DNA of 64,000 nt. Source: Eremomyces bilateralis CBS 781.70. Its lineage: Eukaryota; Ascomycota; Dothideomycetes; Eremomycetales; Eremomycetaceae. Numbering within the stretch: the first letter of the stretch is position 1; each line of letters begins with the position of its first letter. The position numbers were made by a program, and so were the translations under genes. Shown here in pieces: positions 60,185-64,000 of the stretch. The notes beneath the pieces were generated by a model. The model was not told where the DNA came from, made no database searches, and was given only the letters and a program-made list of their open reading frames with translations. The stretch is from contig NW_022985068.1 of NCBI RefSeq assembly GCF_010015585.1, forward strand, positions 1,433,406 through 1,497,405, in the 5' to 3' direction.

Positions 60185-61976
60185 ATGCCGACGGTGCACT
60201 TGCTCGACTACGTTGCGGGGAATATCCGGTCGCTGGTCAATGCCATTGAAAAAGTCGGGTATACCGTGGAATGGGTCAAAAGTCCAGAAGATATATCGAA
60301 GGCCGATGTAAGCATCCAACATGAATCCCATGTTGAGTGGACTTAACTGATGTTGTAGGACAGACCTTAATTTTACCAGGTGTTGGTCACTTCGGTTACT
60401 GCTGCAGTCAGCTAGCTAAATCAGGATACACGGAAGCAATATGCAACCATATCCGCTCGGGCAAACCCTTCATGGGGATTTGCGTGGGACTTCAGGCTCT
60501 TCTAGAAAGCTCAGAGGAAGATTCAGCTGTCAAAGGATTTGGAGTCATTCCCGGCTCCCTCACACGGTTTGATGACAGTGACAAGAGTGTCCCGCACATC
60601 GGCTGGAACTCTGCAAATACATCCTACGCGAAATCACTGGGTGGGAAAAGTCTGTACGGTTTACGACCCGACAGCAAGTACTATTACGTTCATTCCTACG
60701 CTGTGCCTTATCGAGCGGGAGAGCTCGAAAAGCTGGGATGGGACGTAGCGACTGCGCGATACGGCGATCAAGAATTCATCGGAGCAGTTGCAAAAGACAA
60801 CGTCTTTGCGACGCAGTTCCATCCTGAGAAGAGCGGTGCTGCAGGGTTGCGCGTCATCAAAGCGTTCCTTGATAGCAGAAGGGTATCGGATCTCCCGTAC
60901 ACCCCTGATTCCCTGCTGTCACAAGAAGGTCTGACGCGCAGGATAATTGCTTGCCTAGATGTGAGAACGAACGACAGTGGGGATTTGGTCGTTACCAAAG
61001 GGGATCAATACGACGTTCGAGAGAAATCGTCAAGCGGAACGGAGACGACAGACGGGAAGGGAGGGGCCGTCCGAAATCTGGGAAAGCCTGTGGAGATGGC
61101 GAAGAAGTACTACTCCGAAGGTGCTGACGAAGTTACGTTCCTAAATATCACGTCCTTCCGAAACTGCCCGGTGGCGGATCTCCCGATGCTCGAGATTCTC
61201 CGAAAGACGTCGGAGACCGTCTTCGTCCCCCTGACCATTGGTGGTGGCATTCGCGACACGGTCGACCCGGATGGAAAGAAGGTTTCTGCGCTGGATGTCG
61301 CGACGCTGTACTTCAAATCTGGAGCCGACAAAGTCAGCATTGGCTCGGATGCGGTCACGGCTGCGGAGGAGTACTTCGCGCGAGGCAAGAAACTGGATGG
61401 CACCACGGCAATCGAGACGATATCATCAGCGTATGGAAATCAAGCAGTGGTTGTTTCGGTCGACCCGCGCAGAGTATACGTTGCAGATCCGTCAAGTACC
61501 TCTCACCATACGATCAAGACTGCATTCCCCGGCCCCAATGGCGAGGAGTACTGCTGGTACCAAACCACGATCAAAGGCGGCCGCGAAGGCCGAGACTTCG
61601 ACGTCCGACAACTGGTCACAGCCGTCGAGGCGATGGGATGTGGCGAGATCCTTCTCAACTGCATTGACCGGGACGGGTCGAATAAAGGGTTCGACCTGGA
61701 ATTGATTCGGGACGTCAAAGCGGTAGTGAAGATCCCGGTGGTTGCGAGCAGCGGTGCGGGCGTTCCTGAACATTTTGGCGAGGTTTTCGAGGCGGCGAAT
61801 CCGGATGCTGCGCTTGGTGCGGGAATGGTGAGCGGATCCCTTTCTGGTGGACTCGATTACTGGGCATTGGCTGACAACTTTCACAGTTCCATAGGGGAGA
61901 GTACACGGTGAAACAGGTGAAGGAGCATTTGTACTCGAAAGGCCTTCGCATACGCAAGTTTGAGGAGGATATTTGA
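60185..61976 (+). CDS. his7: Imidazole glycerol phosphate synthase (HisH-HisF fusion)
   Basis: Bifunctional glutamine amidotransferase and cyclase, fifth step of histidine biosynthesis; forms IGP and AICAR. Exons 60185-60307, 60364-61827 and 61887-61976, in phase, 558 residues, the usual fungal size. In the amidotransferase half, [10 protein letters not shown] carries the nucleophilic Cys and QFHPEKS the His/Glu. In the cyclase half, [11 protein letters not shown] begins the barrel, and LTIGGGIRD and [12 protein letters not shown] are phosphate- and acid-bearing loops. The final join rebuilds [15 protein letters not shown]. The second intron acceptor is the GGACAG just after a TTGTAG, chosen because it restores [10 protein letters not shown]. 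Confidence 0.96.
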
Positions 61977-62096
61977 TTCGGGGGACTTGACTCAAACGAA
62001 TAGATGGGCCTTATGGGATTTCCGAAAAAGTCTGCGCGGACTGCAACTTTGTATTGAATACGATAGACCTACCTTCGGGTATCCTAGATTGCATTA

Positions 62097-64000
62097 CTAC
62101 GCCCCTTTTTCCTGAAAGAACCTCCCAATTCCCTCCGTGACTTTCCCCGTGTTCCCCGCTTCGCACAAACTCTCCCTAATCCAACTCGGCAACTTCGTCC
62201 GGATCCTCTCCGCACCATACCTCTTATCAATCAACACAATCGTCGCGTAATCCCCCTTATGCCGAATCGCCCGCCCGATCGCCTGATTCACCGCGCGCAT
62301 CGTCGCGTTCTCGTAGAACTCCCTCGCCACCGCCTTCCCCACGTCCTGCGCCGCTTGGCCATCCGCGCCGTCGGCGGCCTTCGAGGAGATGTAAGCCATC
62401 TTCGCTTTCCATTCGGCGGAGTGGGGGTTGGGGAATGGGAGGCCGACGACGACGACGCAGCGACCGAGTTCGTCGCTGAAGTTGATGCCTTCGGACAAGT
62501 TGCCGCCGATGACGGAGAGCAGAACGGCGCCTTTGTGTGGTGTTGATGGGGTTCTGATCGCTTGGGTGTATGCGGAGAGGATTGAGTCGTTGATGACCGC
62601 TTTGTCTGGGTTGTTCGAGGGGACGGACTCGGATGGTTTTGTCGGGGTCTTGGATTCGAAAAACACGGCTTTCGTGGCAGAGAGACGGTTAAAGACGGTC
62701 GAGCCAGGCTGTTTCCATTTTGATAGGCAGAGGTCTAGGTAAGCGTAGCTGGGGAAGAAGACAACAGTCCCATCAGGGACATTAGAAACCACCGAGATGA
62801 GAGTTTCACCCAGTTGCTGGATCTGCGCGTCCGAGTTCCTTTTCGCGAATGTAAAGTCGAAGTCGACCCCACTTCCTGTTTGAACCAGCGGCCACGCCGC
62901 AATGTTCGAGGCTGGGATAACGTGCCCGCAGGAGAGCGTGGATATTCTCGTCGGCTCAACGTAGGGGAATAGATGTTTGAAGTAATCCTCCATTGGAGAC
63001 ATAGTCCCGCCGGCGAGAATCACGGCCCTGGTCTCCTCCACGATCTCCTTGAAATGGAAGGTTGGATCAAGGAGGCGGTATTGCAACATTATCGACCGGC
63101 CGTCGCCTCGATGGTAGAAGAATTGGCCTTCACGGGAGGGGTTTGTCAATGCGTTGAAGAAGCTATGGATCGACATCAGTGACGGAGCTGATCGGCCTCT
63201 GCTAGGCTTCTTTGTAGTGGAATGGGTTGTCTCTTCGTGGTTGACGTGTTCGGTATATCCATCAATCTTCCGGGCTAGCTTGCTTTCGTTGAGATATACC
63301 GACAGCTTGTAAAGATTGATCTGGTCGACTGCCTTGCCTGCCATGATCTCGTTGTATAACGCGATTCCTTCCGCGTTAGGAGCCTCGAAAAGCTTGCCCC
63401 GGAGATATTCACCCAACGAGTCTAGCAAGCGGACGACTTGAGTGACATATACGCGGTTCTTGCCCTTCAGACGATTCCGGAATCTCTGAAGATAGATACC
63501 GATCTGTTTCCGTGAGCGTTCGACTTGCTCGAGAGACACCGATACAGAGTAGATGCTGTTGATGGCCTCCATGAGATTGTGCGCTTCGTCGATAATGACG
63601 ATATTGTCCTTCAGATTTATATTGAGAGCTTCGCGTGCGCTCTTTTGAAGAAGGAGTGGGTATGGCAAACTCACAACCTGCGCCCTTTAGCGATGTCTTG
63701 ATATAGGAAACAACGGACTTACCTCTGATGGTAGGATGGAATATCTTGATGCATAGTATGGGCACACGCCTAGATCGGAACCCAGGGACGCAAGTTTCTC
63801 AATGTCCCGTACATTTGCGAAGGCATAGTCCCTGAAGTCGTTCATGAGATACTCTGACTGCTTCGACGGGAGAAAGGAACATCTGCTCTGTTCTGGCGTC
63901 CCCGACTGCTGTATTTCAAGACAGCGCTCATTGATTGAAGTAGCATCCTTCAAGCGGTTGACTTTCGGGTTTACGCAGAGGTTCTTGCGAGAGCCTAAGG
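62097..64000 (-). CDS. chl1: CHL1/DDX11-type DNA helicase (3' part; cut by the window edge)
   Basis: Iron-sulfur superfamily 2 helicase for sister-chromatid cohesion and replication-fork repair; nuclear. Visible exons: 64000-63723 (5' end outside the window) and 63677-62097. The first carries LCVNPKV..NERCLEIQQ and DIEKLASLGSDLGVCPYYASR, with cysteines of the Fe-S cluster region. The second continues VVSLPYPLLLQKSAREAL, then DEAH box VIIDEAHNL, ILAGGTMSPMEDYFKHLFP, GGNLSEGINFSDELGR and the motif VI stretch AIGRAIRHKGDY. ATP-binding motif I would lie upstream and is not seen. Confidence 0.94.

Noticed and set aside
1-64000. Secondary-metabolite cluster or defence system
   Set aside because: A monooxygenase, a hydrolase and a regulator are present, but they are scattered among housekeeping genes with no PKS, NRPS, terpene cyclase, NLR or HET-domain gene.

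Overview
The window looks like a nuclear chromosome segment of a filamentous ascomycete (Pezizomycotina). Genes are dense, and introns are mostly 45-80 bp with GT..AG ends. Nearly every recognisable protein has a fungal form: a Zn2Cys6 activator, Pal1, cutinases, a 2EXR protein, a bifunctional HIS7 and the RNA polymerase III subunit C11. C-to-T/G-to-A differences between repeat copies, and CAA-to-TAA-like stops in a transposase, suggest mild RIP. No genus is claimed.

Layout. 1-1.9 kb: no clear gene. 1.9-13.2 kb: Zn2Cys6 activator (with an assembly gap), alpha/beta hydrolase, Tudor-SN, Cu/Zn superoxide dismutase, transaldolase. 14.4 kb: intron-containing tRNA-Gln(CUG). 15-23.7 kb: hemerythrin-like protein, unknown protein, sterol-glucosyltransferase-like protein, FAD monooxygenase. 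24.3-29.5 kb: a run of small genes for core nuclear machinery (SF3b5, RPC11, MED31) with an ankyrin protein and an unknown. 31.7-39.7 kb: Pal1, a DUF4149/TMEM205-like membrane protein, Ku80, a membrane-anchored LysM protein. 39.9-44.7 kb: mobile island with a 424-bp foldback MITE, a cutinase and a broken 2.1-kb Fot/pogo DNA transposon. 44.9-48.9 kb: Thr/Ser/Pro-rich protein, 2EXR protein, small secreted protein. 49.4-54.6 kb: three mitochondrial genes (uS17m, GatB, succinyl-CoA:3-ketoacid CoA transferase). 55-55.7 kb: second cutinase, then a gene-poor 3.5 kb. 59.2-62 kb: divergent IMP3/HIS7 pair with a Gcn4/CpcA-type site. 62.1-64 kb: 3' part of CHL1, running off the window.

Most genes are unrelated housekeeping functions side by side, as is normal in fungi. 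I see no operon-like system, CRISPR, biosynthetic cluster or clearly new multi-gene system. The accessory signals are the MITE, the Fot element, the two cutinases, the LysM protein and the small secreted protein. Exon joins below were worked out by hand from GT/AG sites, reading phase and family conservation; uncertain ones are flagged.
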